NCBI GenBank assembly: GCA_013397455.1
Contig: VYZB01000291.1
Location: 637,895-701,894 of the forward strand
Source of the DNA: Crotophaga sulcirostris
Lineage: Eukaryota; Chordata; Aves; Cuculiformes; Crotophagidae
Direction of reading: 5' to 3'
DNA: 64,000 nucleotides
Under the pieces are notes generated by a model that worked only from the letters and a program-made list of their open reading frames with translations, was not told the origin of the DNA and searched no databases. A program made the position numbers and the translations under genes. This document shows, piece by piece, positions 38,345 to 49,600 of the stretch (its first letter is position 1; the number at the start of each line of letters is the position of its first letter).

Positions 38345-40440
38345 TCTTGCTTCATTCCTTTCCTTGTTCTCTCTTATCTTTGATCCAAGCATTTCCCCAA
38401 GACACAGTGAGAACACGGGTGTGAGAGGAATACGAAGCAGATTGTAGGGAAAAGGTTGATAAGACACATTCAATAGTTGCTGATATTTTTCTTTTTCAAG
38501 AATGCAGCTCAGAAGCAGTTCAGAGGAAATTTGAAGAGATGAAGACGGGGGATGAAATACATATCCCTGTGGGATCACAAACCGCCTTGGGTGTTGTTCT
38601 GTGGGCTCTTGCTTCACACAGTGGTTCTTTTTGAGCTAGGTTGGCTGCTTTTTAATAATGTCCTCTTCGGTCATTGATGCTCTTTCATGGCATGTTAACC
38701 TCAAAGGGTTTAGATCATTTCCTAGATTTCCTGTTTGGATTCTGCTACAAACATACGAACACAAACCTAAAACCCTCCAGCTCAATTATGCACATTTAAA
38801 AACCTCCACTGAAATACTTCGGTAGATTTATCAGATGCTGCTGGGGATTCAGCTTTATCTGAAATAGCATCAAATGTCCAAAAAAAAAAATCAAAATATT
38901 TTTCTGTCACATGCTGTCATAAATTGTCAGGGAACCTTGTGCTGTAGCTGCAGTGAAGTTGAATCTGATTAAAAGATCAGCAAACAAGGCAGGTTGAGGG
39001 GAATTTGATCTCATCATTGCTATGCCTGGAAATACCTGTCATCTTCTAGGTTGTCCTGCACTGTGACACTCTTTCTTATCCCGTTTGCCAATGGACATTC
39101 ATGGTGACATTCTGTGCAAGCAAACAGGAGAAAAATAATAAAAAACTCAGTCTGATCCCTTCCAATTTTATTTTCAAGTCCTGTATTTTTGTTCCTCAGA
39201 GAACATAAACATAAATACCAATTATCAGAGCTACAGACAAATGCATAATTTGATGTAAAACAATCCTGCTTTATTCAAATGAGAGTAGAGGTGAAATTAG
39301 AGCTATGCAGGATATTATGTTAAAAAGCACACAGACAAAAAAAAGAAAGAAAGCAAAATGTCTAATTTTAACATAGTGTTGTTATCTGTGATTAATGATT
39401 TCCGTGGGTGTATAACTCTTATGCAAAAATGCCATGTAATCATGTACATATTTGATTAAATAGCTTAATTTGTGTTCATTTTAAAAAAAAATAAAATAAA
39501 GCCAAATAAGCTAGATAATGAGTGGGCGTGTTGTAGGAAAAGCAGATGGGATTTGAGGCACTAGCTGTGTTCAAAGGAAGACACCAATTTCACTTCAAGA
39601 ATATTTGCGTATGAAAGCTGATATTTTCTAGAAACATTCATGAGTAGAACACAGAGGGAAATTTTGCCAAATTCTGCTGTTTTTAATGAAGGCACACAGC
39701 AAAAAAAAGTTCAGCTGAGCCCAATTCAGTTCCCACTCCTTGGGAAAAGCATCTTTATTTATTTTTTTTCCTATATTTACTGGGAATGTTTTCTTTCTCT
39801 GAGTCAATTATACCTAAAGCATCCTTTTGTTTACTTCTGTGCCTCTGACAACAACCTCCCTTTTCCTTGCCTTCACCTGTGGAATTAAATACTTATTTTT
39901 CATCACACAATAAAAAAAAAAAGACACCTCTCCAGACTGGAAATAATGGGATTCTTTCATGGGTAAAGCTGTGTAAATCACAGTGTCAAATGAATGGACA
40001 AAGCTTTAATGGGGCTAATAAACACATCCCTCTGTATTGAGCAAGGGGAATTTTTATGAAAATGATCAAATAAAGTAATAAAAAAGAAGGGGCTTCCCCT
40101 CTGGGTTTATGAGCTCTCTTGTTACACATCATGTATGACACACTGACTGGCAGAATATATGATGGACTGTCATACATTGCAGAATGACTTCAATTAGGAT
40201 GATAAGATGACAAGTTCCCATAGTTCATATCTGGGTTGACTGTGGATTTTTTTTTCAACAGGGCTCTTACTTTGACCTCTTTCTTTCTAATGTTTGATAC
40301 AAAATTTAAAGGGCCAGTTGAGGTCATAGGAGACAAAATATGACTTATGTCAAGGGAGGGAGATGAGGGTCTTTGTTTCTTTGTTTGCTCTTATACCCAT
40401 GGTAGGATCCTGTAATTCAGTGCTTGACTCACTATTAAAA
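38345..40440. other. AT-rich spacer, no gene recognised
   Basis: No exon or RNA gene is visible. The interval 39160-39520 is AT-rich, lacks simple repeats apart from short A-runs, and could hold another conserved element; the sequence gives no firm reason to call one. Confidence 0.5.
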
Positions 40441-40620
40441 ATAATTAATGCCAACAGTGCAACCCACATGCACAACTCCAGAATAACAAACCAGCAAGTG
40501 CAGCCCACCGCTCACGACCACCTGCTAAAATCGCACAACCTACAAACAAATACGGAGGCACATCAGACAACACAACGCAGAAGCCAGCATCCACAAGTGT
40601 CATCATCAATTGCTTATACC
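40441..40620. other. Strand-skewed A+C-rich stretch
   Basis: In these 180 bases I count 129 A or C on the plus strand (72%), without a repeating unit. The open frame at 40363-40626 (87 codons, rich in histidine, glutamine, threonine and asparagine) is a consequence of the lack of T and G, since every stop codon needs T. No protein family or mitochondrial sequence is recognised. Confidence 0.6.
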
Positions 40621-43600
40621 ACCTAGTTCTGCATGTGGGATCACAGGGCCAGAAATACCCTTATCTCCACAAGAAAGAGGCTGACTTCAGGCCTAGAAAG
40701 ACACACTGGAAGAAACAAAATTTGTGGTTAGTTCTGGGATTGTCCAGCTAAAAAGCCTGGTTCATCACTCTGAGTATTCAGCAAATAAAAGTTGTAAAGC
40801 CTTTGGCTGAGAAATGTAGGCAACTCTACTTGAAGAAGGAGTTGCATCTGAGATGTATGTTGAGGTGATGCTTTCAGCACTTTGAACCATAGAGGAAAAA
40901 AAGTTACAAATTGGGAAGTACTTAGAACTCACTGCTGGTTTGGAGGGCCTTGGAAACCTGACATGCGAAAAATAAAACAAAAAAATATCTGGGTGCAAGA
41001 CCTTCTTATAGGGGTATTTTAGAATTCTTTAAATGAGTATGTTCCAATGTTCATCAAGAGCAAATATTGCTCTTGTAGGACCTACATATAATAATACTGG
41101 GTCAGGACCAATCTCAGACTGCTTCTTCGGTAGCAGCTATAAAATAGACAGAATGAAGATGGAAAACTATTCATCCTCTGCAGGGCAAAGTGAGCTCTCT
41201 GATATTGCTGATCCCTGGTACCATCATCTGTTTGACCCCAGGGATACTCTCTGGACAGACAGCATTGCCTTATCAACCGAGAATCTGACCCAGGCATTCT
41301 ATATTGTCGCATGATTTGAGACAGTCCACCAACCTGGAAAAGGGAAATGTTTTCCAAAGGAGAATCAAATATTTTCCAGGTGGCCTATTCTGCAGATTCA
41401 GCGTTATTGCAAAGGATTTGCCTTCAAGTCAAAAAATTGTTTGAGTGCAAGTCTCAAAAGCAAATCAGTAAGTGGAAGGAGTGGGATAATGGAGGCACTT
41501 ATCACTGAACAAAGTCATAGGTTTGGTTTGCATACATTCAGGAGGGAATGACTCTGACTTTGAAGAATAGCACATGTCATGGTATAGCCACAGAAAAGAA
41601 TATAACTCACACATGATGAAAAAGAAAAGCCTCGCTAGGTAGGAACTGAATAGCAAAACTCATTTCACTTCTCCTTAGCTCTGGTAACCCACAAATATCA
41701 GTAGCTACCAGGAAGAATTTCCTTGGCATCTGGTTCTTGGCATAAATTGAGGTCTATATCTAGACTAATGTGCCCAGAAGCTCCTGTTGGTGGAAAAAAG
41801 GAAGTTAAAAAAAAGAGAAGAATAAATGGGGAAAATTCAGCTGAGTTTAATCTGAACACTATATCCATCACCAAAAATGATACAAATCAGCTATTACTGG
41901 ATCATGCAAAAGCAACTCCACTACCTGTGATCCTTCCTTTGCTTTCTAAACCTCTTTTCAGCCCAGCCTAATGAATTGTCAGAACTGTCAGACAGCTCCA
42001 AGGAATGACAAATGTCTATGATTTGCTGCTGCTGCTGCTACTTTGCTGAAAACACCTGATGTATATAGTCTTGAAATCCTCTGTTTTGTATTAAAGGCAA
42101 GGGTAAGCTGAAAGGATTGGTGTACATGTAGAGTTATTTTCTTTCATTTTATATATATGTAGCCTAATGAGAAGTATATGATAGAAGAAAGTTCAGGCTG
42201 AATATTAAAGCACTTCTAACCAGGCAATGACCCAAAGGAGACAAAAGATGCAACCTCAGCTGTGGCCCATTTTGAACATTTTACAGTCCCCTATTTAGTT
42301 AAATGGTTCCATATTATGTATAATAACTGTCTGTGACCTGACATAAAACGGGCAATGATGTATCTCCATACTTGTATAATATTTTCTTAATCAAAATTAT
42401 AGATAATAAACCACAAAACATTCTAAATGCAAAAAGAAAATATTTGACAATAAGATCAATCAAATAATTAATCTGACAAATATCAGAGTTTGAGTTATAC
42501 AGGCTCCAAACATTTATTAACTTGCAACCAGATTCTGTGAACATTTGTCATTGACTTAAATGGGTCTAAGATTTCACTTCTTGACGAGTGACAGGCCCTG
42601 ATGGGTATTTAGTCATTTCTGCTATACCAGATTGGCACTGTACTTAATACATTTGCTAATTTTGTCATAGAACTTACTCTCTCTAACATTCCCCTGCACC
42701 TTCCCTGAAGAAACTCTTGCGAAGCTGTCCCTTCAATAACACACACAGAAAAAACATAGTTTTGGAAAACAGACAGCACTACTCTTGCCTAATTAGTCAC
42801 TTGTTCAGCACTGTGTAGTGCATTTAGACAAGGCTCCTATTGACTGGAGAATATTTTTTGCTGCTTCAGAGCTTGTTGGATGATATTTTCACAACACTTT
42901 TCAGGCAATCAGGTTGGTTGTATGACCTTATGGGAAATAATCTTGAGTTATGAAAGTATCATTAAAGAAGAAACAGACACAACCATGGTACTGTCCTTGA
43001 AGGTAATCGGCACTGGGAACCTGATCAGAGTGGGATCAGGAGTGTCACAAATTGGGTTCTTCAGCTGAAAGAATGAAGGCAAAGAACTGGGGTCACTGAA
43101 AGTTGAACCAGCAGTGTCCAACAAGGAACTAAGTAGAGCTGATCATTCCTCTTACTCTCACAGGGTGAGGTTTACTGTCATAGAGTGAGCTGTCAGGGGA
43201 CCTAGTCCTCAGTCAAGGGGTTGCTAAAAATAGGAACCTTAATGAGAACCACGAGGAAATTTTTTCATATTTATTGCAGACCAACTCATTTCCAGCTTGG
43301 GAATAAAAGAAATAATATGGATTGTAGATGAGAAGATGCTGCCAACTGCTCTTCTCCAAGCGTGCGCAATGATCTCCATGAACCGTAGAGCCAAGGGTGA
43401 TGCTTCAAAGATGGGAAATGAGATTGAGCTAGGTCTCAGTGCTTTATCCATTTCACTAACACTTCAGGCTCCCAACAAGCCAAAAGCATCAGCAAAACTT
43501 ATTTCTCAATGAAACAGACCTAATCCAAAAAGAAAGAACTTGCTCAGCCCTTGTGAATCTGATTAAAATGAGGGTTGGGAGAGAAGGAAAAAAAATACCT

Positions 43601-43790
43601 GTAACATTTGAGTTGTCTGACTCACATGGAAGACTGCAAAATGGAAAGCCCTTGTATTGTGTTTTACAATGAAACAGCACTGGCACATCCAGTGCAGCTG
43701 CTACATTGGTGTAGCTTGTCTGCGGGTGATACTACATTGTCACCTCTCTTCATATCATTGCGATGAACACATTCCTCCAACCATTCCTGT
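40621..43790. other. Spacer, no gene recognised
   Basis: Unrecognised frames at 41033-41314 (plus) and 41082-41357 (minus) overlap on opposite strands. A (GCT)5 run lies at 42025-42039. A stretch at 42543-42580 ('cattgacttaaatgggtctaa') may be a further eroded copy of the palindromic repeat family. Confidence 0.5.
42025..42039. repeat. (GCT)5 microsatellite
   Basis: Five perfect GCT units are read directly from the sequence. Confidence 0.9.
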
Positions 43791-43860
43791 GAATCTCCCC
43801 ATTTTACAGACAGCATAGAGAGGCACACAGAGTACACCTCAGGACCTACAAGGCATCAGT
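43791..43860 (-). mobile_element. Possible MIR/CORE-SINE-like remnant
   Basis: The string 'gaatctccccattttacaga' followed by 'agagaggcacacagagta' recalls the 'ccccattttacagatgaggaaactgaggcacagagag' region of MIR-type SINEs (tRNA-derived, spread before mammals, birds and reptiles diverged). The match is partial, short and judged by eye; strand is assigned on the usual reading of this motif. It could be coincidence. Confidence 0.3.
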
Positions 43861-44589
43861 TTTCTGGCACCTGTTGAAATCAAGAGCAATAAAGCCTCTA
43901 CACAGGGGTTAAACTCTAAATAACCCAGATAATACGATCTAAAAGGCTTTGCCCCCAGGGGTCAGTTGCAACAAACCAGAGAGTGGAAAACAGGCCCCTA
44001 CATATTAAGTACTGGGATCTCACATCCCCTCCCTTAGGAACAGGCGTGAGTTTGGGCCAAAGTGCCTGCCTTAGTGAAAATACTGGGTTACCATCACCCA
44101 CTATGTCATGTCAAAAGCATGTTGATGGGACTATCCGAGGATGTCGTAGGGCATCTGTGTTGGCAGATAACAAAGGGCTCTGGGTGCTCGCTCAGCAACG
44201 AGAGCTGAGCTCCCACAAACCACAGCAAAGGGCAGGAAGGAGCTCTGAGATACATTGTTGGCCCCACAGATGCACAGCAAACGAAGAGGTGTATATTCAG
44301 ACAGCAGGAACAATGAGAAATAAATGCCAAAGAGACTACTGGGTTCCTCTCTTAGATTAGCTCTAGTTTGACAGTGGTTGGGGTTTGGGAACTCCTCTGT
44401 GATTTAAGAATAAGAATTCTTCTCTAAGTGGCCTAAAACTCGCTGCTATATCATCACTTGCTGTTGTCAAATAAATAATCATGTGAAATCAGCTGCAGAG
44501 AAAAGTCTCCTGTAGAACAGAGTTCATGCATGACATATGATATATCTTTTCAAAGGAACAGATACATCTTTCTTACAGCCAGCATGCAG
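43861..44589. other. Spacer, no gene recognised
   Basis: It includes an open frame of 125 codons on the plus strand (43983-44360) that overlaps two minus-strand frames (44106-44330, 44131-44313). It shows no signal peptide, membrane segment or known motif and is not called. Confidence 0.5.
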
Positions 44590-45180
44590 CTTCCTTCACT
44601 GCACCTTCCCTCCCATCCAAATCACCTCAAATAAATGTGAGTTCTGCTGTGTTCACAGTAATTCCTTCATTTTTAAACACATAATGGAAATGTATAACTA
44701 GTCCTCATAAAAATTTATATCTCAATTCGTCCCTTTAATTTATAACAGGCCCTCCAGGCAGTTATTATTCAAACATTAATAAAATGCCTATGGATCACCA
44801 AAAGCATCAATTTTCACATTTACCTCCCCTCGTATTTGTACATATATAAAACCAGATTAGAGTTAATGCCACTTCTGTGCCTAACAACAATTACACCTTT
44901 AATAAGATAGGAACAAATGATATATTATCTTAATCAAGTTAGGAATTTGAGTTCTTTTCATGGAACAAAGTTGAATTTTTTATGCCCTTTCTGACAATTG
45001 TTACTTAACAGCCTATATGTTTGGATATTGCAGTTTATGCAAATGTTCATGTTCTATAAATTTTAGATTTATCTCCATTTATCATTTCACATGTTCTAAT
45101 ATACAGACATTATGGTTTAGCATATGACTCCACACACAGTCTAAAATATGATTAGGACAGCTTTCATTTATTTATACCAT
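44590..45180. other. Candidate conserved non-coding block (enhancer-like)
   Basis: An AT-rich but non-repetitive block. It contains a perfect POU octamer ATGCAAAT at 45037-45044, 'tttaatttataac', 'attattcaaacattaataaa' and 'catttatttatacc'. The packing of POU and homeodomain-like words resembles neural or developmental enhancers. AT-rich words arise easily by chance here, so confidence is low. Confidence 0.28.
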
Positions 45181-45216
45181 AGAGAAAAGGATGGAGGAGG
45201 GCAAATAGCAATTGCA

Positions 45217-45304
45217 GGGGCCAGATCCTCAACTTCCATAAAACCTTCTACTGTGCAGAGCTCCATCTCACAACGCTGATATATATCGATCTAAGAATTT
45301 GACC
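45217..45304. repeat. Ancient sauropsid palindromic repeat copy
   Basis: The left end 'ggggccagatcctcaactt' and the right end 'cgatctaagaatttgacc', with 'cagagctccatc' and 'acgctgatatatat' between, follow in order an interspersed palindrome common in turtle and crocodile DNA ('ggccagatcctcagctggtg ... gctgatttacaccagctgaggatctggcc'). The arms have diverged so far that the self-complementarity is now weak. Probably a non-autonomous DNA transposon relic. Confidence 0.55.
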
Positions 45305-46379
45305 TTTTATTTAATAACAGTTGAATTTTAAAGAATTAAAATTTATAAGGGAACCCTTCATTTTGTGCTCTAAAAGCGGTTGCCAGTTCATTGTATACCA
45401 CACCGTAAAAACTCTTACTCATGAGAGTAATTATTGCTAATATGAGCTCTCCCATAGAGAGACAAGGGGACAACTTGCTTGCACAATGGTTTTTGGTTTG
45501 AAATTCATTTAAGAGGAACAATGATCTTTACGGTTATAAAGATTTATAGGAAAGAATTCCCTGAGATTTTTTTCATTTTTCTGCTGGGAAATGTAAAGCC
45601 GCTTGAATTTGGAAAAGAGAGTGGGAAAAGTAGAACCTAGGCCATAGTTTTATTCTTCATAAATCACTACATCAAAGAAACAACAGCAATTTATGTTATC
45701 TGAGAAACTGACCCTTTGTGTGACCATAAAAAAATCACCCCTCCCAAAAAGAACAACCCACAAATAAAAAACCCTATCCAAAGCATCTCAGGTCTAAAGG
45801 AGGTTACACTTATTTTTAGACCTTACTCACGGGAACTAGTAGTGATGTTTCAAATGGATGCTAAGCTAAGGGGAAATTACCAGAAACAAAGATGTCGTTA
45901 TGGTTTATTTACACAGGTAAACACAGACTATTTACTTCATTATGGACACCTTCATTATGGACACTGTGTTTGATGTAGCATTGCAACCAGGCATGAGCTG
46001 TCCAGGAAATCTATCTTTAGAGAGTTTGCAACATTGATCTGGAAGATTTTATTATGATATCTTCCACCCATGCCAGCAGGAAGTTCCTGTTCATTCACTA
46101 TGGTGCTCCCCCAATTATCCCATGCAATATAGAAAATGCTGATGAAGACTCAGGGAGGGACCAAAACAAAAGTGAACCCCATTAAGAGAGGCACTGCCTT
46201 CCTGTGTGTTTCATTATTAATACTGAGTTCAATTACCCTGATTTCTTCTGTTGATGAATTAGTAGCACCAGAACCAAGTCCCTGGCTGATACCCATTTGT
46301 CTTTGCTTATAAGTGCTAATGTGATCCTGTTCCTTTAAAATCAAACTCCTGCTTCAGTCACTTTACATCTTTGCAACAC
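45305..46379. other. Spacer, no gene recognised
   Basis: Apart from the 15-bp tandem duplication at 45935-45964 and an A/C-rich stretch at about 45723-45785, nothing stands out. Confidence 0.5.
45935..45964. repeat. Perfect 15-bp tandem duplication
   Basis: The unit cttcattatggacac occurs twice in succession with no mismatch, indicating a recent duplication. Confidence 0.95.
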
Positions 46380-46640
46380 TAACTGTCTTTTCACTAATTG
46401 GTTCTGTGTAAATGAAACAAGCTGAAAAACACTGTGGCACCAATAAATATTAATAAGTTATTGTTTGTTTTCTTTGCCTTGCTTATGAATTCATACAAAG
46501 ACGGTGCTAAGACATTAACTCCAGTCTATTAATTGCCACCTGATAATTGCCACCTGATACTTTTCTCCTGGATAATTAGGTACCCATTAGTTCTAATCAA
46601 GTAGTTACTTAATTATTGCAGTAATTAGTCTAATGGACTA
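46380..46640. other. Candidate conserved non-coding block with TAATTA cluster
   Basis: Three TAATTA homeodomain cores lie at 46573-46578, 46610-46615 and 46622-46627, together with 'tctaatcaag', 'attaattgcc' and 'ataaatattaataag'. A perfect 14-bp tandem duplication sits inside the block (46531-46558). The cluster looks like a homeodomain-responsive enhancer; this is inference from site density alone. Confidence 0.3.
46531..46558. repeat. Perfect 14-bp tandem duplication
   Basis: The unit aattgccacctgat occurs twice in immediate succession. Each copy contains an E-box-type CACCTG and an AATTG homeodomain-like word, so the duplication doubles both. Confidence 0.95.
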
Positions 46641-49600
46641 GCAAATTGAAGCTTTATCACTTTTGGATACTTAATGTTCCTGACAGAGTACTTCACAAGT
46701 GTCAGGGTTCCTGATTCAGCAACCTGCCATCGATGAACCCCCTGCTGCCACTTCCACCCCACCCACACTGCTCCCCAGTGTGCCACTTCCCCAACTTTAC
46801 TATGTGAAGCCAGAGGCAACATGAATTTGAGACCCTCTTCCTTCTCGTTCTGCTTCCCACCCTGTCTATGCCTCCCCTCCTGTGCTCTTACTTCTTGGCT
46901 CATTCTTTGCCAGAAGAACTTTGTTGGGAAATTAAATAACATCTTGGCATGGAGATCACATGCATTAGGCTGCACAGCAGCGTGATTCAAAGAAAGGAGC
47001 TAATGTTGGCAGGTGTGGGAAGAAAAAAGCAACTGTGAGGGGAGAAATAATAAAGAATATTCATGAATACTCATATACATCCAGACTTGGAAAGAAAAGG
47101 GGAGAGGAGCAAAGATGGTGGTAAATGAAGGCATGGCTCCAAGGTTTGGGACTGGTAATAGGCCTCGCTTTCATCTCTGAATTGGAGGTGCAAATCTAAT
47201 AGACATTTTTAGTGAGTAAAAAAAAAAATGGAAAGACTTTTTTTCTGCCCATGGTCTCTGTACCCCAGAGCTCCTGGGCAAGAGACCATTACTATTTCTT
47301 TGCCCCGTAGTTTTATAATTAGTATCATATTTAACTCTGAAGGGCTGCAGGCACAAACTTCCACAGTATTCAACTCAGAAAGCCATGTGAAATGCCATCC
47401 TTACCCCTGTACTCTGTCTGTGTACAAGTCCATACATTGTTCTTGTGCATTGTGCTTTCTTTTGGATAGTAATGTGTTTCAAGTGGATAAAACATGCATA
47501 GGCGTTTAGGAGAATTAAATGTGGATTTCTCTCTCCCATTGATCATCTGTTCCAGATTCTCTCACGTCTCTTCATGTCAGATTTGTATCAGAATTGATCT
47601 TCAAGCCCTTTGGCAAGTGTCATCTGCCCCAGGCATTGCAATGTGTAACATATAAGCACTCATCATACTGGGAACAGGAAAAAAAGATTGATCCTGACCA
47701 GAAATAAAGAGGCTAATTCCACTCAATAATGCTTGACAACTTGCTAATGGTTAAAGTACTTCACATATGTGGTAAGATTATGTATTCTGAAATAGATGTA
47801 TTTCTCTTTCTTGATCAGATAACTCATGTTTCCATTGCTGCTAACACTGTAGCACAGCCTTGAAACTTGTCCAGAGGAACAGGCTCTGGAACACCTCCTC
47901 AGTGGGTCCTGGTGGAGGATGCCAGGTTTCCAAACAACTGCATACCTGGGTTTGTTATTTGTAGGTAGTGAGGTACATGCTGGTGACAGTGAGGAGAAAT
48001 TACTGTTACACACCTGGATTTTGACCTACTATGGAACTGGAAAAAGGTCAAGTTGTGGGTCAGAGGTCTCTTACAGGTCAAAAGCTGTATAATTTAGTTT
48101 GCCATGCAGAGACCGGAGTCACTCAGTCTGCCATGTAATGCGTATTCATAGATCAAAATATACTCCACATCCTAGTATCTTCACAAACATTGGAATTTAA
48201 TTTGATTGGCTTATCCTAGGTGTGTTCATATTATCAGAACTCAGAAACCAACCATTCTCTGCGAAAACAAATAAATTAGTAACTTCAGTCCTCCTAATTC
48301 TTCTTACTGCATGAAAACAGAGTCCTTTTTCAGTTACATTGCACTCTTACCCAAAATACAGCAGACCATGACAGAGAGGTCACCAGCTCCTGATTTTTCA
48401 GTCATGGCTCCACATACATCCATCAGAACTGGCTGCGAGTGCTCGTTTCCTCTGAAGTTACTCTTTAGGTAATAGTCAATAAAACCTTATGCTGCTTCTG
48501 AAAAATTATACCAAAAAACTGCTTAAACACCTGTGTGAGGCCACTGAGCAATAACATGCTTTGAAAGCAAAATTAAGCAAAACGTACTTTGCCCATTAAG
48601 AAAAGGTATTGCTTAAAATTGCAGTGCCTCAGGATGCTTAGATCTTGCTTCTGGTGCTGGCTCTGCTGGAGAGGACTCCCATTGTATATATTGACCTGAA
48701 TTCAAGTGTCTGAGACCACCATCTCTCTCAAAGGCTCTCAGTTACGGAAATCTAGTAGAGAAATCTTTTGATAGTGAGAAACGGTTACTTTCTTGTCCAT
48801 CAACAGCCGTAAAATATAACTGATACTAAAAAGTAAGAAAAGGCACCTGAGAAAGGCAGAAAAACTTGGAAAATCAGTGTCTGCGGGATGCACCTGAGCT
48901 CTTGAGTAGTTTTGCTACTGCAGACACTTAAGATCATACACACATCCCTTTCTGTGCGGCTGCAGATAGGCAAACGCTGACAGCCTCATCTAATCTCCCC
49001 AAACTGCTCAAACTTCTCTGTCTTGCTATAAGCAAATTTGGTCCAGAGCCACATCTCTGAGAGCACTCCCCACATGCACGAACTGGCACTCGGGGGAGAG
49101 GGCAGCAGGTTAGAGGAACCCACTGGGAGGGTCTCATGCATGCTATGCCTGCACCAAGGCTAAACAGAGATTGTCTGTCTCCAATGCTATCGATCCAGAG
49201 CAATCACTAAATTCATTTTAAGGATGCTGAGAATGAGCAGGTAAACTATACGTGACAGATGTTAGTCATGTTGCTTAAGGTACTACTTGAAGGTGTTCAG
49301 ATGCTCTGGTGATGAGGGTGCAAATAAAACCAATGCAGAATAGAATGAAACAGGCTTTAGTTTTAGAAAGCTAAAAAGGCTTTTTTAGCTTGATGGAGAG
49401 GAAATATCATAGTATCTGCATCATCAATTTTCCCTCTGGATCTGACTTTGAAGCACTTGTACAATTCTTCAGAAATGACACTGCAACATGCGAAATAAAA
49501 AACAAAACAAGAATACCTTTTATTTTGGAAATACCAGGAGAACCTGTCCAATGATTTTTGAGAGGGATGCAGAAATCATTAAAGCAAGATTGCTTGGAAA

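Noticed and set aside
40363..40626. 87-codon His/Gln/Thr/Asn-rich frame, considered as a mitochondrial insertion or secreted peptide
   Set aside because: Open because the stretch lacks T. No mitochondrial gene order or tRNA seen, and no family match.
43983..44360. 125-codon plus-strand frame
   Set aside because: It overlaps two minus-strand frames, matches no family and shows no splice or promoter context.
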